From Lytechinus variegatus (lineage: Eukaryota; Echinodermata; Echinoidea; Temnopleuroida; Toxopneustidae), in NCBI RefSeq assembly GCF_018143015.1, contig NC_054755.1:9355124-9419123 (forward strand): a stretch of DNA of 64,000 bases, written 5' to 3'. This document shows, one piece after another, positions 46,901-59,100 of the stretch. Both the position numbers and the translations under genes were made by a program. The notes beneath the pieces were generated by a model, which worked only from the letters and a program-made list of their open reading frames with translations, searched no databases and was not told the DNA's origin. The stretch's first letter is position 1. Each line of letters starts with the position of its first letter.

Positions 46901-48754
46901 AAAAAAAATGGTTATTTTCAAGTGCTTTAATTGTCATGATAATGGCAATTCTTGATTGAGAAAAAGAAATGATGATGATGGTGTAATGATGAAGGTGATT
47001 ATGATGATGACGGTGATGACAATTTTGATCAATGTATAAAAGTGGAAAAAAAGCAAAACAATATAAATATTTGTAAACATTTAAATTTCATTCAAGAAAA
47101 TTGTCACTTGGTTTGTACTTTTATAAAGCTTACTCTCTTGGCTTTCTCTCTGATAATTATGATTATAATTATGATTATATGATTGTGATTATGATTTTAA
47201 GTAAGATTATTATTATTATGACATAATTCTGATTATTATTATTATTATCATGATTATAATAATGATTATGATTGTGATTGAGATAATGAATATGTTTATG
47301 ATTGTGGTTATGATAATACTTCGTATTATTATCAACATGACTATAATAGCTGATTAAGTTTACGATCAACAAAATTACATGGACAGCTGATCTGACTTTG
47401 ATTGTTCTGTTCACTACTCGATTCCTCTGCTCATTATCGATCAACACACTCGGTATCGATAGTTTAATACTACAATGACCAATTACAGGGTAATGAAAAC
47501 TTGTTTCTAATTCTAATAGTATAAGGTTGATGTAACTATGATGACTCATGTATCTCCGTCTTATGTTACATCTCAGGAGCAAGAAAAGAAAGTCGAAGAG
47601 GAGAGGATACGAACAGAAAACATTCTGAGCGGCAATCCTCTAATGTCGTCACAGAAATCAGACTTCAAGGTCAAGAGAAGGTCAGTGATTTTTCTCTTGA
47701 TTTATTTTTCACTTTGCAATGAATGATGCTGGTGAGTGACATAATGAAACCATTTTATGAGATGAGAGATACAAAACTCCATACAAACGTCTTGGTCAAG
47801 TAAATTCGAAACCACTATGGTTTTGAGTTAAATTTCCAGCTTACAATTGATGAATATGAAATAATTCTTCTTAAAGATAAATTCCAGTTTTGGTAACGAT
47901 CTCAAAATGACTTTTTACAGAATCTAATATAATGACCACCCAAGTGTCTGTTTGTATGAATAAAAAATATGTGCCAAAGGATTCTGGGAGAAATTGTGTA
48001 ATTGCTGAGAAATAAGCAAAATAAGCGCGGATTCGGTCACTTCCGTCGGGTCTTTATTCCAGCAATAATAATACACTGTCCCACGTGTGCCTATCTGTGT
48101 TGGTGATCTTCAGTGTGAACGTTTTTCAGGGTAGATTTCAAGATTTCACAAAGTTCAGTTTATGTAACTGTACCAGATCTAGATCCTCGATGATTTTCTG
48201 ACAATTAAGCCTGGTTTTACAGACTTTCTCATGAAATCAGCGTTTACTGCAACTACTGGAATTTCTCTTTAATCATTCGGTGGAAAATTATGTATGTGTT
48301 TGGGTGAATTATTAAAGGATAAGTTTTAATTTTACACAACTTGTTAATGAGAAAGTAGGTTTTGTTCTATCGTTATTGGAACATAGATAGGTTAAACTCA
48401 AAGGCCTGAATCCACAAAGGGGGTGTGCTGTTGTTATGTACATGACAATCTGTACTTGCATGTATTAACACTTATTTAATTATGCTTAAATAAAGTTCTT
48501 TTTTTGGGGGGGTTGTACCTACTTCTTGTTAAAACCCTTTTTCAGAATTTTTTCAACAAGTTTGATGTCTGTGTAAATATTACTTGAAATCACCACATAT
48601 TTGATGTTACGGTCTCTAATTTACCAGGTGGGATGATGATGTGGTCTTCAAGAACTGTGCCAGGGGGGAGGACGACAAGAAGGAGAAGAAGTTCATCAAC
48701 GATACCCTCCGGTCGGAATTCCACAAGAGATTCTTGGAGAAATACATACACTAA
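43975..48754 (+). CDS. CWC15: Spliceosome-associated protein CWC15, complete
   Basis: CWC15 is a component of the PRP19/CDC5L-associated core of the catalytic spliceosome. Six coding exons: 43975-44105, 45434-45540, 45911-46005, 46803-46895, 47577-47680 and 48628-48754, phases consistent, giving 218 residues (human protein 229). The N-terminus [15 protein letters not shown] and [14 protein letters not shown], the middle [17 protein letters not shown], the acidic [14 protein letters not shown] segment, [15 protein letters not shown] and the C-terminus [13 protein letters not shown] match the family end to end. The fourth intron has a weak donor (GTTGGA). A Gly/Ser substitution and the shorter Pro-Ser linker are the only differences noted. 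The flanking genes are unrelated. Confidence 0.97.
44380..45225. mobile_element. 846-bp TIR element with TA duplication in CWC15 intron 1
   Basis: The ends are GGGGAAGGCGGGGTAAGTTG and its perfect complement CAACTTACCCCGCCTTCCCC, flanked by TA on each side (44378-44379, 45226-45227). Inside, GGGGCAAGTTGAGCC recurs near 44405, 44765 and 45028, an example of repeated subterminal transposase-site-like motifs. A TA target suggests a Tc1/mariner-superfamily source. No transposase frame. Confidence 0.85.
46017..46283 (-). repeat. tRNA-derived SINE, family B, copy 2
   Basis: This is the same family as 16244-16507, in a CWC15 intron. On the minus strand: head GCCCAGTGGATTAGTCTTCG, box B GGTTCGAATCCC, then GCCATGGCGTAATTTTCTTC and AAAGCTGTGTGCGC. 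A longer 3' tail (GGTGCTTAGG-like, then an AT end) appears more complete than in copy 1. Confidence 0.85.
46960..47340 (+). repeat. GAT/TTA microsatellites in CWC15 intron 4
   Basis: Imperfect (GAT)n at 46965-47030 and (ATT/GATT)n at 47150-47340. Apparent Asn/His-rich or Ile-rich frames there are artefacts of the repeats. Confidence 0.8.
47932..48275 (+). repeat. Dispersed repeat, copy 2 (partner at 3836-4140)
   Basis: It is homologous to the IPO5-intron copy, with an extra GCGCGGATTCGGTCACTTCC segment and a TGTACCAGATCTAGATCC insert relative to copy 1. It lies in the last CWC15 intron. Class unknown. Confidence 0.75.
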
Positions 48755-49330
48755 CCAAGGCACACGAGTGTGAGAACTTAATTGGACGGTGGCATTAATG
48801 CTTTGGTTTTTGATCATGAAACATCTTTTGATGGTGCCCAACAATGGTGTGCAAAGGAGGGAACAACACCAGACATTGCACACCTTTTTCTAATAGCTGG
48901 TGTCATGTGTTTATACAGAAATTTTTTACCAGACCTTGACAATGAGAGACCAGTTGCTTGGTGCCCAACCCCTGGACATGATGATAGAACTGTCTTTTGG
49001 AGGAGAAAGGTCTACCATCTGAGCTTTGTTCACCATTTTCCACAGAGTTAACACTGTGAGTTTAAAGTGCAAATATTACATTTTGCTTCGGATCTTTACC
49101 ATGAGAGAGCCGTTGCATGGTGCCCAACCCCTGGACAACTTAAAGATAGAAATGTCATTGCAGGAAGAGAATCAAGGGTTACCATCTGAGATTGCCAAGG
49201 TTATATAGCGTAAACATTGCTGTGACACTCAACAGTCAACAGAGACACACATGTCCACTACATGGTCACCTGGCCACATACATGTAGGCCTGCGATTGTT
49301 GACCGCTAGTTTTGACATTTTCTCAACTAT
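48755..49330 (+). other. CWC15 3' UTR with an internal direct duplication (inferred)
   Basis: After the stop, two direct copies of a segment of about 100 bases sit at 48935-49030 and 49096-49195. Both contain ATGAGAGA, CGTTGC-TGGTGCCCAACCCCTGGACA, ATGATAGAA-like text and TACCATCTGAG. No AATAAA is obvious nearby, so the 3' end is unresolved. Confidence 0.55.
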
Positions 49331-50221
49331 TACAAACAAGCAGAAGGTAAATCTGGCCAAGCTTATGTACAAATTGTATAGTCTTTTCTTTATTTAGTGC
49401 ATTATATATATTTTTCATCGTGAACTTGTGTTTCAATTCATTGCAAGTACAGCTAACTCTGCCTAAGTTAAATCTTTTGTGCCCATAGAAATCTGTTTGA
49501 CTTCGGAGACATTTGACTTAGAAAAGGCAACACAATTTCAATAATCTTGTCTCAAGAATTTTTCGGATTTGGCAAATATTTGACTAATGGAAATCGATTT
49601 TGGCAGAGTTTCCTGTAATTTATCTAATTCTATGTTATCACTATTAGTCTATTAATGAATGATAATTTATCAACCCATTAACTACTGGATGATTTAAAAA
49701 GCCAGTTTGTAGTTCCTTTCTGTGCATGATCAAGAGATTCTATGCATGATTAGAGGAAGGTCATTTGATCTAAAGTGACATGGTTGTTTAAAAACTAATG
49801 AGATAAGCACCAACTTTGATGTCTTGATTATCCATATATTCTTTTGATTAGTGGTATTCATTTACATCCACAAAACAACAATGCGTCCACAAACGACTGG
49901 TATTTCACAGTTTGTTAAGGACATTGTGCAACATGCTATGATATGCATTCAAAGTAGGAATGCAACAAATATCTTCATAAAGTGTTCATTGGCATGATTG
50001 GTGTGCTATTCTAGTCAACTAGTCTATTCAATTTCTTCATCCTGCTATGTAAGGCAAGCTTGCATAATATCTTGCTTTGAAATCTGCCTATCATAATGAT
50101 AGAAATGAAAGGTCATTTGACCAAAATTGTCCCTGAAGTAACTACGAACTGGTCTATTCTCATGCACTTTGTACATAGCTCAGTGATTTCAGAAGGCAAT
50201 GGGTTAAATCTTAAATCACTC
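49331..50221. other. Intergenic, nothing recognised except a short dispersed motif
   Basis: A copy of the AACTCTGCCTAAGTT-AAATC / GACTTCGGAGACATTTGACTT repeat lies at 49450-49620 and is also seen near 18300 and 19030. No gene. Confidence 0.4.
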
Positions 50222-50405
50222 TGGTGGGTGTTTCATAAAGCTGTTCTTATAAAGTTACAAGTGACTTTACGAACGACTGGTGAACCTTTCTTGGGATCTA
50301 AGTCCACTCCAATTAAAATCTACCGGAGATCATTTTACCACAAGGAAAGGTTCACCAGTTGTCAGTAAATTCGCTCGTAATTTATGAACAGCTGTATGAA
50401 AACCA
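50222..50405. mobile_element. MITE 'GTGGGTGTTTCATAAAG', copy 2
   Basis: It shares both ends and the internal AACGACTGGTGAACCTTTC with 16675-16843. The imperfect inverted ends pair TTTCATAAAGCTGTTC with GAACAGCTGTATGAAA. Confidence 0.75.
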
Positions 50406-50885
50406 GACCTGCTTGGATACTCTAGGATATATTCTTGTCAAGAATAGTAAACTCTGTATGTTATCTGTTGGTAATTAGGGAAAGTAAATCAAGATGAAAC
50501 TCACGAATATGTTCGGTTGTGTATTTTTTTATTAGCATATTAAAAAGAGGTGTGTCCATGTCATGTACAGCACAGGGTCCTTCCAAGGATTCTGCATTCA
50601 ATAGAAAAAAAAAAGTTTCATAAATTGATTTTTTTTTGCAGATATATTGGGTATGCAAAAATATTTTTGAAGGGAGCTATGCTAGTGTTTGCTGCTTGAG
50701 AATGATTAATTAGAAAGGGAGGGGGAGGGAGGGAGAAATAGAGAGAAAGTGATAGCGGGGCTGGTAAAGAGAGATGGAAATCTTGGGACAAAACGACAAA
50801 TCGAGAGGATGTTTGTTGAGAGAGAGAGAGATGGTATTAAAAGGAAAAGAAGGGGGACAAAGATGTGAACGTTGGGGCATCATTG

Positions 50886-51003
50886 GAGTGTTTCATGAAA
50901 GGACTTGTCAGATAATCTGACAGTTACCATAGTAACAGTGCATCTCAGCCAATCAAAATCAAGGAAAGTTTTCAGATGACAATGTTCATAAAACGTTCCC
51001 CTC
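50886..51003. mobile_element. MITE family 'GGGAGCATTTCATGAA', copy 3
   Basis: GTGTTTCATGAAAGGACTTG opens and TTCATAAAACGTTCCCCTC closes, with CAGCCAATCAAAATCAAGG inside, parallel to the copies at 8087 and 12988. Confidence 0.55.
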
Positions 51004-51185
51004 AAAGACAATTCTTTGCAACAGACCTTTCTAATACACTTTCTTTCGAATGAACCATTAACAATCCAGAGATCATTTTCCCTTTTACATTCATTTCACT
51101 CTCCAAATCATCCTCTCTCCTGTGGTAAACTGCCGATTCGTTTATTGCCAACTTATCCACTCATCAAATGGTTGACCTTCATTTA

Positions 51186-51510
51186 GCCTGCCATTCCGTC
51201 CAACATTTCGTCTAACAGCCATTTGGTCCTATAATCACTTCGTCTAATCACCAGTTCATCTCTAACTACCTAGTATCGTAACATGTTGGTCTAATACCCA
51301 TTTTAATTAATTTCACCCAATTAGCACTAAGTCCAATTAGACCAAATAGTATATGGACTAAATGGCTATTGGACCAACTGGTTATAGGACAAAGTGGTGA
51401 GTGGATGAAATTGCAATTAGCCCATGTGGATAGTGGATGAACTGATGGTAGACCTAATGATAGTAGACGAGTTGGTAATTGGATGAACTGGCAGACCAAC
51501 TGGGAATAAA
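51186..51510. repeat. 'GTCTAAT-ACCAGTTGGTC' inverted/tandem repeat, copy 2
   Basis: It has the same structure as 13945-14275: CCATTCCGTCCAACATTTCG, then alternating GGTC/GACC units around an ACCCATTTTAATTAATTTCA centre, closing with GGGAATAAACC as in copy 1. Confidence 0.75.
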
Positions 51511-52477
51511 CCTCTCCTGTTTAAGAGTCACTCAGTAACCCGACGATTGCTCCAGGCTTTATTTCACGTAAGATATATGATCAGGGTTGGGGATGCAATA
51601 GGGGTGTGTCATCCCATTAGGTTAAGGATAGGTTAGTGTTACCCCCAGGGTTGAAATTGGTCATTCAATTCATATGTGGAATTTACAGCGGAGCAATTGT
51701 CGCCAGAGCAAATGTCATGGAACCCTCTCACTCATGTCTCTCTCGGTTGGCTTTTCATTGTGTTGAATTTGACAAGTGTGTTCATATTTTAACAAAAAAT
51801 ATGCAGACTCTAATTTTACAATATTAAAACCTTTAATAAGATCACTGTACCTCTGAACATCCTAGACTACAAAAATATGCATTTACAATCAAATCCTTTA
51901 TTCTCACATAGGCCTACAATTGATAATGTGAATATACAAACTAATGAAGAAAACTTGACGGGGTGTAACACGTTGAAACTGAATCATGACAATACTCAAG
52001 TCAAGAGTTATCTTTATCTCTTCATGCAGTCAAACTTCATTTTTTGTCAATCAAAATCTAGTTTTTGAAGGATTATGAATGTACTTCTACCAGATGAAGA
52101 CTTCACCGTGTTTGGAAGCAAGAGGCATGAAGAGTTACTATCAGATGTACAAGGTTTATGCACAATTTTAACAATCAAGAGAACTTTGCTTTTACACATC
52201 ATGGAATGGCAAGATGAATCTTATGACAAATACGGAGAGGGATATTGCTGAATTTTGGTCCATCTGGCAAGTTTGGAGGCTATGGGGGAGGGGGGTGGTG
52301 GTCAATAAACAAATAACCATATTTTGTCAGTATTCATTTAAAGTGTTGCTAAATAGGGTAAAAGGATGATAATTCATGAGAACTTCCACCAGAAAGGGTA
52401 TATCACAACTTTTTATCACAATTAAAGTGTTTAGATGAGCATGGAAAATATATCAGTATTTGAGGAGTGATTCCCCG

Positions 52478-52508
52478 GGGGGGGGGGGGGGGGGGGGGGT
52501 GGGGGGGC
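52478..52508 (+). repeat. Long poly-G tract (about 30 bases, one T)
   Basis: Runs of G broken by one T could form G-quadruplex DNA. Its true length may be mis-assembled. Shorter poly-G/C runs of 9-17 bases recur across the window (about 578, 6897, 7122, 12149, 26461, 38207, 39191, 54570). Confidence 0.85.
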
Positions 52509-53727
52509 GAAATGCACTCACTACTCAGAGTGTTACAGTGGACAGATGTGTATCTTGCCACTTTTTATGGGAGTGGGACTCGGATGAGGGTACAACTTTA
52601 GTTCTTCAAAATCCAGTACATGCAGACCTTCCAACCTTCTACAAGAAAAAGTATTCTTAGAGGGGAAAAAAAGTATTTTTTGACAGAGTATTTTAAAAAA
52701 TTTGTCTAAATGTAACAATCGCCAGCCTGTTGTAGTGAGATCAGTGAAAAACATGAAATGACTCTACTTGAAAACTTGATAATTCACCTTTTTAAACATG
52801 TGCTTGTAGGCAAGAATTTACTTGTTCTTTTCATGCAACAAGTTACTGGACCAAACTGATTTTTACTGGTCTGGGACCATCGGACTGGCGCTAGTGTCAT
52901 GCCTTGTGTATAATACATACTCCATGATTGGAAATTTTTTTAAAAAGTAACAAATCATTAAAAAAAAGTATTGGTGTACTCATAACAAAAAAGAGGAACA
53001 AATACTCTAAAAAGGGAACGGTTGGCATGTCTGTACATGCATATGAGTAAGAGTCGAAATCATTGGAAATACAGTGTAGTTCAGAAATGTATCGAATCTT
53101 TTTAACATTTCATTTAGCAGTCTAATTTTATGATTTTTCAACATGTGATGTTCAAATGAATTGTTATAAGTTAACATAATCTTTAAAAATATATTTAATA
53201 ATAACCACTAACATATATAGAAACATGAGATAATCACACATGGCATAATCACATAATCGCACATAATATATATAATCACACACGATTCTAAATGTTCAAA
53301 AGAATCCCATTCGAGTATATTCTCCATAATAGTAAAGACCATATCATTTTATTCGTCTATGAAAGGCACAATCAATCTATGATTTAATAGACAAAGATTA
53401 AGCTAAAGGAATGTTAATCTCCACCAATAAAAAAAGTAATGCGATTAATATAATAGTGAATACAGATATATTGTACATACATATCATATACATGCACAAA
53501 TGAAGGTAGTTATTACTAAATATATACCACACATGAAAATATACAGTAATTACTCATTACTCACTATTGATTCACATACATTACAATGCTCAAAATATTA
53601 TTTAGTTGCCATCTGGAAAGCAAGTATTTAATTTCAGTCAAAAAAAGACAAACAATAAATCTATATTTGAGTCTAAGTTTATATACATTTTGTTATACTT
53701 TTTACAGAAACAAAATAACATATTATG

Positions 53728-54164
53728 CAGGGAGCTACATAACTTTTTAGAAGCACTTGCCCAGTCAGGAAAGTAAATTTTTAAATAGTTGGAATATACT
53801 TGCTCAAAAATCTATTTCACTTGCCCCAAAATGTCCTTGAAAAAAAAAGTTTTACCTCTTCAAAAGAAAGTTTTGCAGTTTTATATACCATTGTCCCTTT
53901 TCTCTCTTTTGACATGAACTGATCTAAGTTGTTATTGCACTTCTTTTACCAAAGTGATTTTATCTTGCCTGCTATGACAAAAATTAGCATCAATATCATA
54001 TGGAACCTAATTTTGGTCATTCTACTTTCAGAATTTTGCTTTCTACTGTGTGATCTTGCTTGCCCAATTCAGGCAAGTAGTTTTGGTCTTTGCTTAAAAA
54101 CACTTGTTTGACTCTAACTTTTACTTGCCCCGGGCTATCGGGCAAGTGCTTATGTAACACCCTG
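53728..54164. mobile_element. hAT-type MITE, 437 bp, with perfect 8-bp target duplication
   Basis: The left end CAGGGAGCTACATAA and right end TTATGTAACACCCTG are inverted, and ATATTATG flanks the element exactly on both sides (53720-53727, 54165-54172). CAGGG ends with an 8-base duplication are standard for hAT. GCACTTGCCC-type subterminal motifs recur inside. Non-autonomous; no frame longer than about 60 codons. Confidence 0.9.
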
Positions 54165-55107
54165 ATATTATGTATTCATTAGTATTACTACAGAAACAAA
54201 TAAACAAAATCTTATGGATTTAAGCTGCAGTAATCTTTGGTTAAGGACGATCCGTACCTTAATTCACAAGTTCTGAAATTATTATGTTAGATCCAAAGGT
54301 TAATGAAAAAGATTCTATTGGGATTAAAGATGATTAGATCAAAGTATATAATTTATTTTGTATTAAAATTTTCAATATACCATATATTGAATAGCATTTC
54401 TACAATCATGATTTGACTTCTATTGATGGCGACATCAAAGATTAAAATTAAGAAAACATTGGAAAAATATATGTTTTCATCAATTCTGCACAGACGATGG
54501 AGAAATCTGATTAAATAACAAACTACAGGCATGTACAAGAGCATAGGCTGGTTTCTCTGAGGGAAGGAAGGGGGGGGGGGGATCTTGGAATAAGGAGCTG
54601 ATTAAAGTTCATAAAAATAGAAAAGATGCTCAGTAGTTTTTTTTTGAAGTTGTCAAAAGAGGAAAACATTGTAATTCTATAATCTTTATTTTTCGTTATT
54701 TCTAAAAATATTTAGACATTTGTTATTGATAATAATAATTCTTTATTCATTTGTATGCTATCTATTCATTCATTTCATAAATTTCTTGGGGGCTCAAGAG
54801 AGTGGGACTCCTCTGTCTACCCTAGATTGAGCACCCTAACAAGAGATGCTGTGAGAAAATTTGAAAGAAATAATTCTGGTAGAGTCTTTCACTTCAATTC
54901 CTTCATGTATTCACATAGAACATGATGATTAGAAAGAATTACAGCAGGAAAGAGAGTCAAGGAATGACCTTTTGAAAACCTTCACAAAGCCTTTCAAAAG
55001 CCTTTTACAGTACACGACGAGAGAAACTGGGACAACAGGGCAAGTCTTGCTGCGCATCATACTGAGTTTTTCCATGAGGTTTATGGCTGGCATCCATGTT
55101 CTTATCT

Positions 55108-55237
55108 GGGTCCCGTAACAGAAAGGTTAGCGATTGATCGCACGCTTGATTTTCATGATTAATTGTACATTGTAGTCAATGCAATTAATCATAAAAAATG
55201 TTCTATCATCATTGCTAAGGTTTGTGTTATGCGCCCC
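55108..55237. mobile_element. MITE, GGGTCCC/GGGCCCC-ended family, copy 2
   Basis: GGGTCCCGTAACAGAAAGG opens and TTTGTGTTATGCGCCCC closes; the interior matches 14561-14687 (CGCACGCTTGATTTTCATGA, AAAATGTTCTATC). Confidence 0.75.
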
Positions 55238-55987
55238 TGATCAACGACGACATATCTGCATGATAGGGAGAACAAGAGAAGAGTATGCGAACAATGAAGT
55301 AAAATTAATAAAGTCACTCAAGAAACTTCACCAAATATTCCAGATTTTCAAAACAAATTCTCCATTTTGCAAGAAGGTATTTCAATTCAATTTATTAATA
55401 ATTCATAAAATGCAAAGCAGATATATACAATAAAATGTGTATGGGAATAACAACAAAAGCCTATGGCTTGCTAAACAGTGATCCCCTTACATACAAAATA
55501 TACAATATGACATGGTAAATCAATTAGAACTTAAAAGAACATTCAAATCTACAACACAGGTCAATTACAACCAGACTACAAACAACAGACACACTAACCC
55601 CCCCCAAAAAAAAAAAAACACACACATAAAAAAAAATGCCTGTGTAGGTTTTGTAGAATCAATATGCAGATAAAATAAAGGTACACACAGATGATAGTTT
55701 TACGTGCCCCATAAAAGGCAAAACCAAGTTTTAGTACCTTTTTGGGGAGAGGGGATGAAATATTCGAAATATTGAACTATAGAACACCAAAAAATATATA
55801 GTTTGTAAATAAAGAATGTGTAAAAAAATTGTCTTAGGAAGTTACATTTACACATTACACAAAGCAAAAAAAAAAAAAAATTAAAACCTCTGTTCATTTT
55901 ATTCATATAAACCCAATGTTGGTGTTGACATGACCTTTAATGATCTTTGCTAATTATCATATCTAAAAACGGAATATGTGGATGATG

Positions 55988-55993
55988 TTTATT
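55988..55993 (-). promoter_or_regulatory. Candidate poly(A) signal AATAAA for the PH-domain gene
   Basis: On the minus strand AATAAA lies about 110 bases after the predicted stop (56107), or about 90 after the alternative stop (56082). It is the closest candidate I found; unverified. Confidence 0.4.
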
Positions 55994-56106
55994 GTGAATG
56001 CATTCACACATTTTTACTTTTAAAATGAAAAGGGCAAAAAAAAATAAACAAAGGAAAAAAGGTTGATTACCATGGATGTAATTAAGTGTTTGAAGGTGAA
56101 GGAACC

Positions 56107-59100
56107 TCAGTAGTATCTGGTTTGATACACTCGGGTGGTGGCTGTAAATACAAGAAAGAAAAAGGAAAGTTGGTAATAAATTTGAACTTTAAAATAAGGC
56201 ACAGATGAATGACTATTAAAAAAATATAACATGGATGAAGTTCATACTCTTACAAAGGTAGCACTTTAATGATAATATTATTTAATTTGGCATTTCAAAA
56301 TATAGAGAGGTAAATGTACTTGTATTTATTCAAAAAGAAGAGAAATTCAACTGCAATGTACATAATACATCATATGGAAATTAACACCTGTATGGGAGTA
56401 TGAAATACTATTCAATTGCTTTTCCAAATAAAGTATATTTCCATAGCAATCATGTATTCATTGATGTTTTCAAATAGTGGATGGTTCCAAAACCTAAGCA
56501 TCATAATTGTCCTTTGTTTAACACCTTTTGAAACTGAAATAACAAATGTCACAAATAGGCAATATGTACAGTATATACAAAATTCAGGGAATTTTTTCCC
56601 ATGTTCAGCCAAGCATAAAACCAAAATTACGTTACTCTGCATCAGATCCGTCATACCACTGTGGTCTCAAATTTCTATCTTATGTGTAATCGGACCAATC
56701 TATGAGGAAATATCCTTCAGTGCAATCATTCATGGATCCCATATTTACGTACTTCACCCAGCTGGCATAAAGTAACCACATTTTGTGGTTTCACCCACTC
56801 ACTTTTGATGCAAATTCTTAAAAATCATTGAAAAAAAATTATGAGAAAGAGTAAAAAATTCTAAACATACAAAGCCAATTCTTATTACATTGGTATCTTT
56901 TGTTCAATGCTAAAAATATCAAAGCGGAAAATAATCACTAATATCTATAAATTGGCAACTCATTAGAAAAATAAATATTTGGCAAATATATAACCTTTCT
57001 TAAAGTCAATCTTTGTTCATTAATGTTATATTAACATTACTTTAAAAGAGAAAAATGCATCAATGATAGAAATATATTAGAATTGCCAATTTGAAGAATA
57101 GACAATTATCAGATAAAGGCTTTAATGACAGTCCCAAATGGGGTTTAAAAATCCAAATAATTGTACTTACTCTGATTTGGGACATGATACGTGGTCACTG
57201 TTCCATTGCTACTTGGGACGATGGTCTGACCAGGGTACGTGTAGACGGTCTGCTGCACGGGGTAACAGGTCCCCAGACCACCTCTCTGGATTTGAGTGAC
57301 CGACTGACCATTGGGATAGTAGGTTGTAGAGGTCACCCTGGAAGTGGACCCCGGATTGATGACGGTCACTGGTGAGGGGTTGACGGTATACACCGGGGGA
57401 GGGTTGACCGATACGACTTGGGGAGGGATCGGGGCGGGTCCGGCTGCATAACAGGGCGGAGGAACAGTGCCGTTGATGATGACGGGTGGTTGCTGTCCAT
57501 GCGGGGCATTGGGGGCCACTCTCTGAAAAATATTAAATGAATGTACAATTGACAATCAACAATCTGAATAGAATATATCTCTTTAACATGACATTGTTGG
57601 TAGAAGTAACAAAAACATATTTCATGAATGAAAAAACAAGAGTCATGTCATTTCCAATATCAGCAGTTTATCCTCTAAAATGAAATAAGTGACGTATGAT
57701 GTCAAAAATGGTTCTATTTTTTTTAAAAATGTTACTGCATTCATATGCTTCAACTGTTCTGGGCCTATTATCAAATTAGCAAGTTGAACTCTCTACTCAG
57801 TGGATTTGACACTGTATATATTATTTCATAAAACTTATTATGAGAAGACCAAGTGAATCCTAATGAAATGATAGATTGTGCATACACATGTGACCAGTCA
57901 TTAATTTTGCCTCACGCATAGATTAAAAACTGATGAGCGGTAACAGTATAATATAGTGACCAGTAATGATTTGAGATGAGGATGGTTCATCAAATTACAA
58001 GGATCCACATCAATACCTTATCCAACATATAATACATATTGTACAACGCCTACTTAGCTTGTTGTACGCGAGCAAATGGGAGGCTGAATGTCAAACATTT
58101 GTACAGTTGCACACAAGACGTACCATACAAAATGTACCGTTGCACGGCTTTAGGAGGTGACGTCACAATGAGATTTAATTCACTGCGCTCAGTAAAAATG
58201 AAGGTGCAATACGCGTATAAGCCTGCTGGCTAAATGTGCAATGCTGCCCAAGGTCATGTGCGCTTGTGGGATTTAGCTTTTCGCTTTCAATTTTTTTTGC
58301 TCCCTTTTCATAGATTATTGCAGGGAAAAACTCTTGTTTTTTCATATTTTCGTTTAATTCCGAGGCGTTGTACAACACAAATAGCGAATATTCATATTCG
58401 TGCAATGGTGCGAGATTTCGCATTCGGTGAAAGAAAGAAACGCTCTATTCAACTCGGCTAATGCCTCGTTGAATAGAGCATCCTTCTTCCACCTCATGCA
58501 AAATCTCGCACCATCGCACTCATGCCTATTTGCTATTTGTATACCATTTTGCTTGGGCAAATTACACACACTTCTTACCTTTGAAACAGCCCAAGCCCGG
58601 TAAGAACTGTTCGAAAGGTACTTAATGCATACATGTATAATTCTTATGATTACCCTCAATGATGTTTATTATCTGTATACTATTGACCAGATGCGACTAC
58701 CAAGGTATCATTCTCAAACAGTCAATCATATAATAAGAATCAAGGATTATTATTATTATTATCTGTGCCTGGGAGTTGAAAAAGCAAAATGAATCAATAT
58801 GACCTGTAGGTCTCTCCTCCCGATAAAACTGTATGGGGGAGTGCAGGTGGACCAATACAATGGGGTTTCCCCCTACTCTTATACGAGTAGTGCAGTGGGT
58901 TTTTAATGTGCAAAGGTGGTGACTATCCTCTACACAGGGCCTCCATTTGACATCCTATCCAAGGGACAGTGTGTTTTCCATTGTAACATAGCCTGCATCT
59001 ATGGAACAGGGGAGGAGCATGTGTATACATAACACAGGCTTCAGTCATCCACCCGGGGTGCACTCGAACCCACGACCTCTGGTTCAACAGACAGACGCTT

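Noticed and set aside
47175..47582. 135-codon Asn/His/Ile-rich minus-strand frame
   Set aside because: It arises mainly from ATT/GATT microsatellites in a CWC15 intron.
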